A stretch of DNA of 20,924 nucleotides from Pasteurellaceae bacterium (GCA_900756875.1 CAAELW010000026.1:1-20924), one strand, 5' to 3'. Positions 10,340 to 18,175 are shown, counted from the first letter of the stretch. The notes: generated by a model from the letters alone, not told the origin. A program made the numbers and translations.

Positions 10340-10399
10340 TTAGCCGCACAAAGAATGTGAGAGCAGGAGGTTGAGAGATAAAGAAACAGCTTGGTACAT
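10340..10399 (-). CDS. leuL: leu operon leader peptide
   Basis: A 20-codon frame encodes MYQAVSLSLNLLLSHSLCG and stops at TAA. Six of 19 residues are leucine (positions 7, 9, 11, 12, 13 and 17), with codons TTA, CTC, CTC, CTG, CTC and TTG. CTC is a rare leucine codon in AT-rich Haemophilus-type genomes, which would sharpen ribosome stalling when charged tRNA-Leu is scarce. AGGA lies 10 bases before the ATG, and a TTGACA promoter is placed so that the leader would begin about 34 bases upstream. The last codons (Leu17-Cys18-Gly19) contain the strand that pairs with the terminator's first arm, so a ribosome reaching the stop favours termination and a stall at residues 7-13 favours antitermination. 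Inferred from position and composition; the peptide itself has no expected function. Confidence 0.9.
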   Translation of the reverse strand: MYQAVSLSLNLLLSHSLCG

Positions 10400-10439
10400 A
10401 AAAAGATAATCCTGTAAAAAATTCTGTAAAACGCTGTCC

Positions 10440-10467
10440 ATATTACGGATAAAAATGTTGCTGTCAA
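10440..10467 (-). promoter_or_regulatory. leu operon promoter
   Basis: A perfect TTGACA (10467-10462) and a TAATAT -10 (10445-10440) are 16 bases apart. Transcription starting near 10433 would give a leader of about 220 bases before leuA, carrying leuL and the attenuator. Confidence 0.75.
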
Positions 10468-10648
10468 ATCATTTATCAGTGATTTATATCTAAAATGAAT
10501 ATCTCAACATAATCTTAAAAGTGTATTTCTCTCAATATAAGTTTTTTATCAGAATTAATCTCTAAAAATGGCTTTTAAGAAGCTGTTTTTGTCCTGTTTT
10601 ATTCCTCGTTTCTGGTATGCCGATTTTTTCTAAAATTTTTTCTCTTTT

Positions 10649-10664
10649 TGCGATCTGAATCGCA
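10649..10664 (+). promoter_or_regulatory. CRP-S site (Sxy-dependent competence regulon) of dprA
   Basis: TGCGATCTGAATCGCA is a perfect palindrome with the TGCGA/TCGCA core that sets CRP-S sites apart from ordinary TGTGA CRP sites; T-rich and A/T flanks extend the match. In Haemophilus such sites drive competence genes with CRP plus Sxy (TfoX). Its centre lies about 60 bases before the inferred dprA start point, a class I arrangement. Confidence 0.92.
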
Positions 10665-10704
10665 GAATTAAGACAAACTTTTCATTTTTTGAGACAAATC
10701 TCGC

Positions 10705-10726
10705 CATAATTTTCTTTTTAAAGGAG
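10705..10726 (+). promoter_or_regulatory. dprA -10 element and ribosome binding site
   Basis: CATAAT (10705-10710) is the best -10 candidate, with no good -35, as expected for an activator-dependent promoter. AAGGAG (10721-10726) precedes the ATG at 10733 by 6 bases. Confidence 0.55.
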
Positions 10727-10732
10727 AGAATT

Positions 10733-11848
10733 ATGAGCGATTTTACGTCGATTTTGTTGCGATTGGCTCAAGTGCCCAAATTGGGCAGTGTGCGGATTCA
10801 ACAAATTTTGGCCCATGTGAATATAGAAGACTTGTTAAATTATGATGAAGTGGCATTTAAACAAATGGGCTGGGATGCGTTGCAGATTCGTCGTTGGTTT
10901 CAGCCGGAAATGAAATTTATTGAACCTGCTTTGAGCTGGGCAGAAAAAGAAGGCCATCATTTAATCCACTGTTTTTCAGATGACTATCCTTTTTTACTTA
11001 AACAAATTAGTGGCTTTCCACCCTTATTATTTGTGAAAGGCAATTTGACCGCACTTTCTGCTCAGCAAATTGCCATGGTTGGAAGCCGTTATTGTTCGGC
11101 TTATGGTGAATATTGGGCAAAATATTTTGCGACAGAGCTTTCTCTCGCAGGATTGACGGTGACGAGTGGGTTGGCTTTAGGTATCGATGGATTTAGCCAT
11201 CAGGCGGTGGTGGATATTCAAGGGCAGACCATTGCCGTATTGGGCAGCGGATTAGATCACATTTACCCCGCTAAACATCGCCGATTAGCCGAGCAAATTA
11301 TCGAAAATAACGGGGCATTAGTTTCTGAATTTATCCCTACGCAAGCACCGATTGCTGAAAATTTTCCTCGTCGTAATCGCATTATTAGCGGGCTTTCATT
11401 AGGAACATTAGTCATTGAAGCGACAGAGAAAAGCGGTTCATTGATTACAGCGCGTTATGCTTTAGAACAAAATCGCGATATTTTTGCCTTACCAGGGAAT
11501 ATTCAAAGTGAATACAGTCAAGGCTGCCATAAACTGATTAAGCAAGGGGCGATGTTGGTGGAAAATGTCAAAGATATTTTAGATAGCCTCAATCACAGCG
11601 TTGTTTTTCAGCCGCCAGTACATACGCCAATCAATCAGTCGGTGGCTCAACCACTTACTGCCAAAATACCTACAGTGGAGCCGAGTCATCCTGAACTTTA
11701 TCAATATATTACTTATACACCGATAAGTCTTGATGATTTATCTGCAGCATTGAATTTGCCGGTGGATTTGCTTTTAGTGCAGTTATTAGATTTGGAGTTA
11801 CAAGATTTAATCGTCAATGAGAATGGACTCTATAAGCGGATAGCATAA
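10733..11848 (+). CDS. dprA: DNA-processing protein DprA
   Basis: DprA binds incoming single-stranded DNA during natural transformation and loads RecA on it in the cytoplasm. The 371-residue protein has a short helical SAM-like N terminus (about 5-55), the extended Rossmann fold (about 75-290) and a winged-helix C-terminal domain (about 315-371). Rossmann motifs seen: [11 protein letters not shown] (115-125), [13 protein letters not shown] (144-156), GSGLDHIYP (171-179), [12 protein letters not shown] (211-222), [11 protein letters not shown] (234-244) and LPGNI (253-257). The CRP-S box upstream places it in the competence regulon. One uptake sequence is translated inside it at 11048. yaaA follows after 63 bases. 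Confidence 0.98.
   Translation: MSDFTSILLRLAQVPKLGSVRIQQILAHVNIEDLLNYDEVAFKQMGWDALQIRRWFQPEMKFIEPALSWAEKEGHHLIHCFSDDYPFLLKQISGFPPLLFVKGNLTALSAQQIAMVGSRYCSAYGEYWAKYFATELSLAGLTVTSGLALGIDGFSHQAVVDIQGQTIAVLGSGLDHIYPAKHRRLAEQIIENNGALVSEFIPTQAPIAENFPRRNRIISGLSLGTLVIEATEKSGSLITARYALEQNRDIFALPGNIQSEYSQGCHKLIKQGAMLVENVKDILDSLNHSVVFQPPVHTPINQSVAQPLTAKIPTVEPSHPELYQYITYTPISLDDLSAALNLPVDLLLVQLLDLELQDLIVNENGLYKRIA
11048..11057 (-). repeat. DNA uptake signal sequence inside dprA
   Basis: An exact ACCGCACTTT on the plus strand, read as Thr-Ala-Leu in the dprA frame (residues 106-108). Confidence 0.9.
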
Positions 11849-11875
11849 ACGGGGTAGAGCGATGAGGCAATCCTG

Positions 11876-11884
11876 TGCTAAGAT
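11876..11884 (+). promoter_or_regulatory. Possible extended -10 promoter of yaaA
   Basis: TGCTAAGAT has the TG extension and 5 of 6 bases of a -10. I see no -35. Transcription would start near 11891, 21 bases before the yaaA ATG. Confidence 0.4.
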
Positions 11885-11911
11885 ACGGTTCAGTTTTAGA
11901 AAGGAGAACCT

Positions 11912-12688
11912 ATGTTAGCCATTATTTCCCCGGCAAAAACCTTAGATTTTGAAAGTGCGGTCAGAAATCTTCCTGTTTCTCAACCGCACTTGACGGATTA
12001 TAGTGAGCAACTGATTGAAATCTGTCGTCAATTATCTCCCCAAGATCTTTCTTCCTTAATGTCTATCAGCGATAAACTTGCGGGCTTAAATGCCGCTCGT
12101 TTTGCTGAATGGACAAAATCTCACAACGAAAAAAATTCACGCGCAGCCATTTGGGCATTCAAAGGTGATGTTTACACCGGTTTGGATGCGGATAGCTTAT
12201 CTGATGAAGATGTGCAATTCGCACAACGCCATTTACGTATGCTTTCTGGCTTATATGGCTTACTTAAACCCCTTGATTTAATGCAACCTTACCGCTTGGA
12301 AATGGGCACGAAGTTAGCGAATCCAAAAGGGAAAGATCTTTATGCTTTTTGGGGTAACATCATCACTCAATCCGTGCAACAAGCGCTTGATGAGCAAGGC
12401 GATCGTATTTTGATCAATTTAGCCTCCGATGAATACTATAAATCCGTGAAAGAAAGCCAATTAGAGGCACAGATTGTGAAGCCTGTTTTCTTAGATAATA
12501 AGAATGGTAAATACAAAGTGGTCAGCTTTTATGCGAAAAAAGCCCGTGGTTTAATGTGTCGTTTTATCATTCAAAATCGTTTGGAACGTGTTGAACAACT
12601 GAAAGAGTTTGACCTAGGTGGTTATTGGTTTGATGCGACATCCTCAACTGAAAAAGAATTTGTATTTAAGCGAGATATCAATGAATAA
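11912..12688 (+). CDS. yaaA: Peroxide stress protein YaaA (DUF328 family)
   Basis: In E. coli YaaA lowers free intracellular iron and limits DNA damage during hydrogen peroxide stress; the family also binds DNA. The 258-residue cytoplasmic protein matches E. coli YaaA in length and along its whole sequence. Marks of the family: [15 protein letters not shown] at the start, [53 protein letters not shown] and [21 protein letters not shown] precedes the ATG. The region after the first 15 residues is the least conserved, and it is there that an inverted uptake-sequence pair (11952-11991) is translated. The stop overlaps the start of the next lipoprotein gene (ATGAATAA), implying one transcript with translational coupling. 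Confidence 0.96.
   Translation: MLAIISPAKTLDFESAVRNLPVSQPHLTDYSEQLIEICRQLSPQDLSSLMSISDKLAGLNAARFAEWTKSHNEKNSRAAIWAFKGDVYTGLDADSLSDEDVQFAQRHLRMLSGLYGLLKPLDLMQPYRLEMGTKLANPKGKDLYAFWGNIITQSVQQALDEQGDRILINLASDEYYKSVKESQLEAQIVKPVFLDNKNGKYKVVSFYAKKARGLMCRFIIQNRLERVEQLKEFDLGGYWFDATSSTEKEFVFKRDINE
11952..11991. repeat. Inverted uptake signal sequence pair within yaaA
   Basis: AAAGTGCGGT (11952-11961) and ACCGCACTT (11983-11991) can form a 9-bp stem inside the coding sequence, read as Ser-Ala-Val and Pro-His-Leu. Confidence 0.9.
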
Positions 12689-13274
12689 AATCCTGGTTAT
12701 ATTGACCGCGCTTTTACTCTCAGGTTGTGCGGCAAAAGTGAGTCAGCTTCAAACTCCTGAAAAAATTGAGTACAACGGCAAAACTTATAAACTTACTGCA
12801 AGCCAAGATTTGGATACGATTGCGCGTTATGTTTATCTTGCAGAGCCAGATACCTTAGAAAATTGGCAATCTCAAATTGAAGTGTTGCTTGATCGTGATT
12901 TATCCCGTTCTATTGAGCAGCGCGTAGCATTACGTGAGAAGGTATACCGTAATTTAGGGGTGAAAGATTTCAAAATCCTTGCGAATTCAACGAATCAGAA
13001 AAAGCCTGCCACTGAGTTAAATGCTTATGTCATTTATGCTCCGACAGAACAAAATCCATCTTGGCAAGTGGACATAGCTAAGGGTAAAAATGTGCCACGT
13101 TGTGGTTTTGTGCAATATCAATATTCCCAAAAAGTGGAACAAGGTAAGAAATTTCAGCGTTTAAACACAGTAAAAATTGTGAAAAACTTACAAAAGTATT
13201 TGGTGGCGAAGGAAAGCAAAACATTACAAAAAGCCGATCTTTCTTGGAAATGTGAAAGTTATTTCCATCACTAA
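12681..13274 (+). CDS. Uncharacterised lipoprotein
   Basis: The 197-residue product begins [19 protein letters not shown], a type II signal peptide with lipobox LSGC and the lipidated Cys at residue 16. I do not recognise a domain in the rest. It is a mixed, basic soluble region with two further cysteines near the end (PRCGF and WKCESYF), which could form a disulphide in the periplasm. The frame is open a little further upstream into yaaA (to 12618), but that would destroy the signal peptide, so the ATG at 12681 is preferred. It overlaps the yaaA stop by 8 bases. From memory the same order (pfkA, lipoprotein, yaaA, dprA, leu) occurs in H. influenzae. Function unknown. Confidence 0.88.
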   Translation: MNKILVILTALLLSGCAAKVSQLQTPEKIEYNGKTYKLTASQDLDTIARYVYLAEPDTLENWQSQIEVLLDRDLSRSIEQRVALREKVYRNLGVKDFKILANSTNQKKPATELNAYVIYAPTEQNPSWQVDIAKGKNVPRCGFVQYQYSQKVEQGKKFQRLNTVKIVKNLQKYLVAKESKTLQKADLSWKCESYFHH

Positions 13275-13384
13275 AACTTATACTAGATCAAATTCCACGT
13301 AAATTTTAAAAATTTTTCTAGAGCAGAAATAATGGATGGTGTAATCTTGACGCCAATTATTCTTAGAGTTCAAAGTAGGTAAAT

Positions 13385-14350
13385 ATGATTAAAAAAATTG
13401 CTGTATTAACCAGTGGTGGTGATGCACCAGGTATGAATGCTGCCATTCGTGGCGTTGTTCGTGCAGCTCTTGCAGAAGGGCTTGAAGTATTTGGGATTTA
13501 TGACGGTTATCAAGGTTTATACAACAATAAAATCAAACAGTTAAACCGCTATAGTGTATCCGATATTATTAACCGTGGTGGTACATTCTTAGGCTCTGCG
13601 CGTTTCCCTGAATTTAAAGATCCAGCAGTACGTGAAAAATGTGCAGAAATTTTACGTTCTCACGGTATTGATGCTTTGGTTGTTATCGGTGGTGATGGTT
13701 CTTATATGGGGGCTAAATTGCTTACTGAAGAACATGGTTTCCCTTGCGTAGGTATCCCTGGCACAATTGATAACGATGTGGCTGGAACAGATTACACAAT
13801 CGGTTATGAAACCGCACTACAAACAGCAGTGGATGCCATTGACCGTTTACGTGATACCTCAAGTTCTCACCAACGTATTTCTATTGTGGAAATCATGGGG
13901 CGTCACTGTAGTGACTTAACCATTTCGGCAGGTATTGCAGGTGGTTGTGAATATATCGTGGCATCTGAAATGGAATTTAATCGTGAAGAATTAATTCGCC
14001 AAATTGAACGCAGTATTATTCGCGGAAAACGTCATGCTATTATTGCGATTACTGAATTAATCACAGATGTACATTCTCTTGCGCGTGAGATTGAAGCGCG
14101 CGTAGGCCATGAAACCCGTGCAACCGTATTAGGCCATATTCAACGTGGTGGTTCACCTTGTGCCTTCGACCGTATTTTGGGCTCACGTATGGGCGTATAT
14201 GCGGTAGATATATTGCTACAAGGTAAAGGTGGCTACTGTGTGGGTATTCAAAATGAAAAATTAGTTCACCACGATATTATTGATGCAATCAACAATATGC
14301 GTCGTGAATTTAAAGCCGATTGGTTAGAAATGGCTAAACGCTTAGAATAA
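13385..14350 (+). CDS. pfkA: ATP-dependent 6-phosphofructokinase
   Basis: PfkA phosphorylates fructose 6-phosphate to fructose 1,6-bisphosphate, the committed step of glycolysis. At 321 residues it is a standard bacterial type (E. coli 320). Motifs: ATP-binding SGGDAPGMN (10-18), [10 protein letters not shown] (101-110), catalytic PGTIDND (125-131, Asp129 as base), DTSSSHQR (157-164), MGRHCSDLT (171-179), and the C-terminal GHIQRGG and VHHDIIDAI. Two residues are inserted near 117 relative to E. coli. The Shine-Dalgarno is weak (AGTAGG). In the 110 bases upstream a TGTAAT (13340-13345) could be a -10 but lacks a good -35, so read-through from the lipoprotein gene is possible. It ends at a shared bidirectional terminator. 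Confidence 0.98.
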   Translation: MIKKIAVLTSGGDAPGMNAAIRGVVRAALAEGLEVFGIYDGYQGLYNNKIKQLNRYSVSDIINRGGTFLGSARFPEFKDPAVREKCAEILRSHGIDALVVIGGDGSYMGAKLLTEEHGFPCVGIPGTIDNDVAGTDYTIGYETALQTAVDAIDRLRDTSSSHQRISIVEIMGRHCSDLTISAGIAGGCEYIVASEMEFNREELIRQIERSIIRGKRHAIIAITELITDVHSLAREIEARVGHETRATVLGHIQRGGSPCAFDRILGSRMGVYAVDILLQGKGGYCVGIQNEKLVHHDIIDAINNMRREFKADWLEMAKRLE

Positions 14351-14369
14351 TCTTTGTAAGGTTATTTAA

Positions 14370-14410
14370 AAAAATCGGGCTAAAGCAATCATTGTTTTAG
14401 CCCGATTTTT
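14370..14410. terminator. Bidirectional terminator between pfkA and the antiporter gene
   Basis: AAATCGGGCTAAA (14372-14384) pairs with TTTAGCCCGATTT (14396-14408), a perfect 13-bp stem with an 11-base loop, flanked by A-runs on one side and T-runs on the other. It serves both converging genes. Confidence 0.92.
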
Positions 14411-14421
14411 ATATGCTTAGA

Positions 14422-15747
14422 TTAGGCTTTTAGTTTGTTTTTCTTACGTTGCAAGAAGTACACGAAAACGAGTAATAATGCACAAGCAAGAGACACAATA
14501 AACAAGCTACCAAAGAATCCATTCCAGTGGAGAGATTGAATAATCCACGCTAATGGGGCACCTGCCGCTGCCGCACCAATATAGGCGAAGAGACTAACGA
14601 AACCGGTAGAAGAACCTGAAGCATGTTTATGAGAGTTTTCAGCCGCAGCCATTGCGATAAGGAATTGCGGACCAAAGATAAAGAATCCCATCAGGAAGAA
14701 TAAGCCACACATCACAAAATAGTTATCGCTTGGGATGAACCATAATGCTAAGGATGTTGAAATAATACCTAACACATAAATGATGTTCATTTGGGTACGG
14801 TTTCCGTTGAAGAATTTATCAGAACCCCATCCCGCAAAAAGTGCGCCTAAGAATCCACCGATTTCAAAGAAAGAGACCGCAGAGTTCGCTTTAAGTAAGT
14901 CATAACCGTGGGTTTCTGTTAAGTATAAGTTACCCCAGTCGTTGATACCGGTACGGATGATATAAATAAAACACCAAGAAAATGCTAATGCCCAGATAAT
15001 GCTGTTTTTAAACACATAAATTTTAAGAATTTCCCAGTTAGATAAACCTAAACCTTCACTTTCATGTTCTTTTTCAGCAATATCATTACGCCATTCACCG
15101 ACTGTTGGAAGTCCCATAGATGTTGGGCGATCGCGTAATAAGAAACAAAGGGCAAAACCGATGACACAGGCAATAATCCCTGGCACGATCATACCGTAAC
15201 GCCATCCCCAATAAAGGGCAACGGCACCAGATAAAATTGGAATGAGTGCACCACCTAAGTTATGTGAGGTATTCCAAATAGCCCACCATAAACCACGTTC
15301 ATTACGTGAGTACCAAGTATTCAGGATTTTTGAACATGGAGGCCAACCCCAACCTTGGAAAAAGGCGTTGATCATCCAAAGGGTGATAAACATAAAGACA
15401 GATGAACTCATGCCGAATAGAATGTTGACGATACCCGTCATCATTAAACCAATCCCCATAAAGTAACGAGGGTTAGAACGGTCACCAAGGACACCTGATA
15501 AGAACTTGGATACACCGTAGGTGAGATAAAACGCAGTACCCATGATACCGATATCGGCTTTTTGTAGCCCTAAGTCCGTTAGCATGGCTGGCATAACGAA
15601 GTTAAAACTTTTACGAGTAAAATAGAATACGGCATAGCCGATATAACTGGTAATCATCAAATGTAATCGCCAGTAACGATAAGTTTTGTCGATCTCCTCT
15701 TTGCTTTTAGTAACCGGTAGATCCGGTGGTACACTGAAGATACCCAT
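14422..15747 (-). CDS. UhpC-like organophosphate:phosphate antiporter family protein
   Basis: This 441-residue inner-membrane protein of the major facilitator superfamily shows about twelve hydrophobic segments with a hydrophilic middle loop (about 205-245). It is closest to E. coli UhpC, sharing YRYWR at 23-27, FYFTRKSFN (42-50), GDRSNPRYFMGIGL (88-101), FFQGWGWPPC (129-138), WWAIWNTSHNLGGALIPI (154-171) and WGSDKFFNGNR (307-317). Arg45 and Arg265 (in YIIRTGIND) match the two phosphate-binding arginines of GlpT/UhpT, so transport of a sugar or glycerol phosphate is plausible. E. coli UhpC itself is a glucose-6-phosphate sensor acting with UhpB, but no uhpA, uhpB or uhpT lies here, and UhpC-type proteins elsewhere (Chlamydia) transport. 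The substrate is therefore inferred, not shown. AGAGGAGAAAT is a strong Shine-Dalgarno. Confidence 0.85.
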   Translation of the reverse strand: MGIFSVPPDLPVTKSKEEIDKTYRYWRLHLMITSYIGYAVFYFTRKSFNFVMPAMLTDLGLQKADIGIMGTAFYLTYGVSKFLSGVLGDRSNPRYFMGIGLMMTGIVNILFGMSSSVFMFITLWMINAFFQGWGWPPCSKILNTWYSRNERGLWWAIWNTSHNLGGALIPILSGAVALYWGWRYGMIVPGIIACVIGFALCFLLRDRPTSMGLPTVGEWRNDIAEKEHESEGLGLSNWEILKIYVFKNSIIWALAFSWCFIYIIRTGINDWGNLYLTETHGYDLLKANSAVSFFEIGGFLGALFAGWGSDKFFNGNRTQMNIIYVLGIISTSLALWFIPSDNYFVMCGLFFLMGFFIFGPQFLIAMAAAENSHKHASGSSTGFVSLFAYIGAAAAGAPLAWIIQSLHWNGFFGSLFIVSLACALLLVFVYFLQRKKNKLKA

Positions 15748-15780
15748 AATATTTCTCCTCTAATGATAATAATTCATTCC

Positions 15781-15823
15781 AGTATATTACAAAGCCGGTT
15801 TTCAAAAGGGGACTCAGATCAAA
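15781..15823 (-). promoter_or_regulatory. Candidate CRP-activated promoter of the antiporter gene
   Basis: On the minus strand TATACT (15786-15781) is a -10 candidate. A CRP-like TTTGATCTGAGTCCCC (15823-15808; about 7 of 10 core positions) is centred some 41 bases before the inferred start point, class II spacing. There is no good -35, as expected of an activated promoter. Confidence 0.4.
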
Positions 15824-15880
15824 AAATAGGGAATTTATAGGAAAAAATGGCTTGATGAATCGTTGATTTGATTATGATGG

Positions 15881-15924
15881 AAAAAAGTGCGGTCAACATT
15901 TTAGGGTTTTGACCGCACTTTTTT
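15881..15924 (-). terminator. folA terminator built from an inverted uptake-sequence pair
   Basis: A perfect 16-bp stem, AAAAAAGTGCGGTCAA (15881-15896) and its complement (15909-15924), with a 12-base loop, lies 21 bases past the folA stop. The T-run on the minus strand completes a strong intrinsic terminator. Both arms are uptake signal sequences. Confidence 0.92.
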
Positions 15925-15945
15925 TTAGGATGGTTTTGATATGTT

Positions 15946-16431
15946 TTATGCTTTACGCTGTAAAATTAAAGAACGACAATCATAGGGATTATCTGCATCC
16001 GCTTGACGATATTCTTCAAACTCGATGTTCCATTCTGCCCAATTAATTTCAGGAAAGAACGTATCGCCGTCAATGTCAGCTTGAATTTGCGTGAGATACA
16101 ATTTATCGGCTTTAGGTAAATATTGTTTAAATAACTCGCCGCCGCCAATCAGCATAATTTCATCAAATTCTTTAACAAAATCGACCGCACTTTCAAAATT
16201 CTCTTTCCAGATGACACCTTCATGTTCGTAAGGTGTACGTGAAAGGACAATATTGGTACGTTTCGGCAGTGGACGACCAATGCTTTCAAAGGTTTTACGT
16301 CCCATAATTACCGGTTTGCCCGTAGTATTTTTACGAAACCAGGCTAAATCGGCAGGTAAGTGCCAAGGCATTTGATTATCTTTTCCGATGACGTTATTTT
16401 TTGTTGTCGCAACGATCAAACTTAATGTCAT
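15946..16431 (-). CDS. folA: Dihydrofolate reductase
   Basis: FolA reduces dihydrofolate to tetrahydrofolate with NADPH in the cytoplasm and is the trimethoprim target. The 161-residue chromosomal-type protein has MTLSLIVATTKNNVIGKDNQ, MPWHLPADLAWFRKNT (with the substrate-binding acidic residue in the LPADL helix), PVIMGRKTFESIGRPLP, TNIVLSR and the NADPH-binding IMLIGGGELFKQYLP. An upstream in-frame ATG at 16479 would add 16 residues with no counterpart in the family. The chosen ATG at 16431 has AGGAT about 9 bases upstream and the correct N terminus. It is a single-gene unit with a promoter at 16460-16489 and a USS-pair terminator. An uptake sequence is translated at 16184 as Glu-Ser-Ala-Val. 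Confidence 0.97.
   Translation of the reverse strand: MTLSLIVATTKNNVIGKDNQMPWHLPADLAWFRKNTTGKPVIMGRKTFESIGRPLPKRTNIVLSRTPYEHEGVIWKENFESAVDFVKEFDEIMLIGGGELFKQYLPKADKLYLTQIQADIDGDTFFPEINWAEWNIEFEEYRQADADNPYDCRSLILQRKA
16184..16193 (-). repeat. DNA uptake signal sequence inside folA
   Basis: An exact ACCGCACTTT on the plus strand, within a surface-like stretch of FolA (FESAVDF). Confidence 0.9.
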
Positions 16432-16459
16432 ATTTTCTATCCTATTTTTCTTTTTTTGC

Positions 16460-16489
16460 ATTATATCATAGGTATTCACAAAATCTGAA
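16460..16489 (-). promoter_or_regulatory. folA promoter
   Basis: A perfect TATAAT (16465-16460) with a TG extension stands 18 bases after a TTCAGA -35-like hexamer (16489-16484). Transcription would begin near 16453, about 22 bases before the folA ATG, which also argues against the longer start at 16479. Confidence 0.75.
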
Positions 16490-16572
16490 TTCGAGATGGG
16501 ATTTTTCGTGATTTTTATTTATTTTAGTGCTAATTTAACGCCAATTTACTATTTTTTTATTGAGGACAAACT

Positions 16573-17682
16573 ATGTCGGCAAATCGCAAAACAATCGTCG
16601 TAAAATTTGGTACTAGCACATTAACACATGGTTCTCCAAAATTGAATGCGCCTCACATGGTCGATATTGTTCGCCAGATTGCCCAGCTTCATCAAGCGGG
16701 TTTTCGTGTCGTGATTGTGACATCAGGTGCGATTGCCGCTGGACGACATTATTTAAATCATCCTCAACTTCCTCCAACTATTGCCTCAAAGCAGCTTTTA
16801 GCTGCAGTAGGGCAGAGTCAACTGATTCAAGCCTGGGAAAAATTATTTGCGATTTATGATATTCATATTGGACAAATTTTATTAACTCGTGCCGATATTG
16901 AAGATCGTGAACGTTTTTTAAATGCGCGCGATACATTACATGCTCTGTTAGACAATCAGATTATTCCTGTGATTAACGAGAATGATGCGGTGGCAACGGC
17001 TGAGATTAAAGTAGGGGATAACGATAACTTATCGGCTCTAGTTGCGATTTTAGTGCAAGCGGAACAACTTTATTTGTTAACGGATCAACAAGGTTTGTTC
17101 GAAAGCGATCCTCGTAAAAATCCAGATGCGAAATTGATTCCTGTGGTTGAGCAAATTACCGACCATATTCGTTCTATTGCAGGCGGTAGCGGTACAAACC
17201 TTGGTACTGGCGGGATGAGCACAAAAATAATTGCGGCAGATGTGGCAACGCGTTCAGGTATTGAAACCATTATTGCGCCAGGTAGCCGACCTGATGTCAT
17301 TGTGGATTTGGCTTACGATAAACCAATTGGCACTAAATTTATTGCGCATCATTCAGATCGTCTCGAAAGCCGCAAACAGTGGTTATTTGCAGCACCATCA
17401 GCGGGTGTGCTGACCATTGATCAGGGTGCTGAAAATGCCATGTTAGTACAGAATAAATCGTTACTACCAGCGGGGATTACGGCTGTAGAAGGGCGTTTCT
17501 CACGCGGTGAGGTCGTCAAAATTAAAAATACCTTAGGTAAAGTGATTGCACTCGGTATGCCTCGTTATAACAGCGATGCGTTGGAATTAATCAAAGGGAA
17601 AAAATCTCAAGACATTGAGCAAATTCTTGGTTATGAGTATGGTGCAGTTGCACTACATCGTGATGATATGATTGTGCTCTAG
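16573..17682 (+). CDS. proB: Glutamate 5-kinase
   Basis: ProB phosphorylates glutamate to glutamyl 5-phosphate, the first and proline-inhibited step of proline synthesis. The 369-residue cytoplasmic protein (E. coli 367) has the amino-acid kinase domain (about 1-260) with [10 protein letters not shown] (8-17), VTSGAIAAG, the glutamate-site [32 protein letters not shown] and [16 protein letters not shown], followed by a C-terminal PUA domain (about 275-369, from [15 protein letters not shown]). GAGGA precedes the ATG. It is divergent from folA with 141 bases between, and proA is not adjacent, unlike in E. coli where proBA form an operon. I see no clear terminator after it. Confidence 0.98.
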   Translation: MSANRKTIVVKFGTSTLTHGSPKLNAPHMVDIVRQIAQLHQAGFRVVIVTSGAIAAGRHYLNHPQLPPTIASKQLLAAVGQSQLIQAWEKLFAIYDIHIGQILLTRADIEDRERFLNARDTLHALLDNQIIPVINENDAVATAEIKVGDNDNLSALVAILVQAEQLYLLTDQQGLFESDPRKNPDAKLIPVVEQITDHIRSIAGGSGTNLGTGGMSTKIIAADVATRSGIETIIAPGSRPDVIVDLAYDKPIGTKFIAHHSDRLESRKQWLFAAPSAGVLTIDQGAENAMLVQNKSLLPAGITAVEGRFSRGEVVKIKNTLGKVIALGMPRYNSDALELIKGKKSQDIEQILGYEYGAVALHRDDMIVL

Positions 17683-17794
17683 CCTACAATAGAAATCGGA
17701 TCTCTCATATTTTCTGAACCATCCTTTTATTTTGTCGGTCTATAAAACCATAAAAAGGGCAATAACCCGATATTAAGTAGTAAAAGGAGACAAC

Positions 17795-18175
17795 ATGAGA
17801 TTAATAGCGACCGTTTTAGCTGTTGGGCTATTAAGCGCTTGTACGCAGGGCTATTATGTAAAACATCGTAGCCCCATTTCAGTGAGTAAACACGTAAAGC
17901 GTTTAAATACGACGGCTTGTCATGATAAAGATGACTGGTATTTAGATGGTTATCGAGTAGGGAAAGATTTCCAAGCACAAAGCCAATCTCAATTGAATAA
18001 ACGAATTAACTTTTGTGGTCGACGAATACCTGAAGAGCTAAGAACTGCATGGTTTAATGGGTTTGATGCCGGCTCAAATGGCGTTCAGATTGATATAGAG
18101 GGTTATGATGAGGATGCGATCTTAACCTATGATTATGACGATGATGATCGTTATAGCGAAGACGACGAAGAATAA
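17795..18175 (+). CDS. Small lipoprotein with acidic C-terminal tail
   Basis: The 126-residue product has a type II signal peptide (MRLIATVLAVGLLSACTQGY) with lipobox LSAC and the modified Cys at residue 16. The mature part has a basic stretch (22-37), two cysteines (42 and 74) that could pair in the periplasm, and two short WYLDGYRVGKD and WFNGFDAG segments. Those segments recall the aromatic-Gly-x-x-x-Gly repeats of DUF2799 lipoproteins, a tentative link. The last 27 residues (100-126) are very rich in Asp and Glu and end DDEE, suggesting cation binding or a disordered tail. AAGGAGA is a good Shine-Dalgarno. It lies 112 bases after proB and ends in a USS-pair terminator. Function unknown. 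Confidence 0.82.
   Translation: MRLIATVLAVGLLSACTQGYYVKHRSPISVSKHVKRLNTTACHDKDDWYLDGYRVGKDFQAQSQSQLNKRINFCGRRIPEELRTAWFNGFDAGSNGVQIDIEGYDEDAILTYDYDDDDRYSEDDEE

Larger units (their letters stand above)
10400..10732. other. Divergent control region between the leu operon and dprA
   Basis: This 333-base stretch without a gene holds the leu promoter at its left, the CRP-S box and dprA promoter at its right, and an AT-rich middle (about 10470-10640) in which I see no ORF, RNA gene or strong dyad. Confidence 0.7.

Noticed and set aside
12618..12680. Upstream start for the lipoprotein gene inside yaaA
   Set aside because: It would bury the signal peptide and lipobox, which only make sense when the protein starts at 12681.
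13275..13384. Strong promoter or terminator between the lipoprotein gene and pfkA
   Set aside because: A TGTAAT is present but no acceptable -35, and the AT-rich palindrome near 13302-13316 has no GC stem.
16432..16479. Longer folA start at 16479
   Set aside because: It would begin upstream of the TATAAT promoter's inferred start point, and DHFRs of this type begin at the MTLSLIVA methionine.
17727..17978. Minus-strand frame of 83 codons with a hydrophobic C terminus
   Set aside because: It is antisense to the lipoprotein gene at 17795; its hydrophobic end is just the complement of that gene's signal peptide region, and it has no ribosome site.
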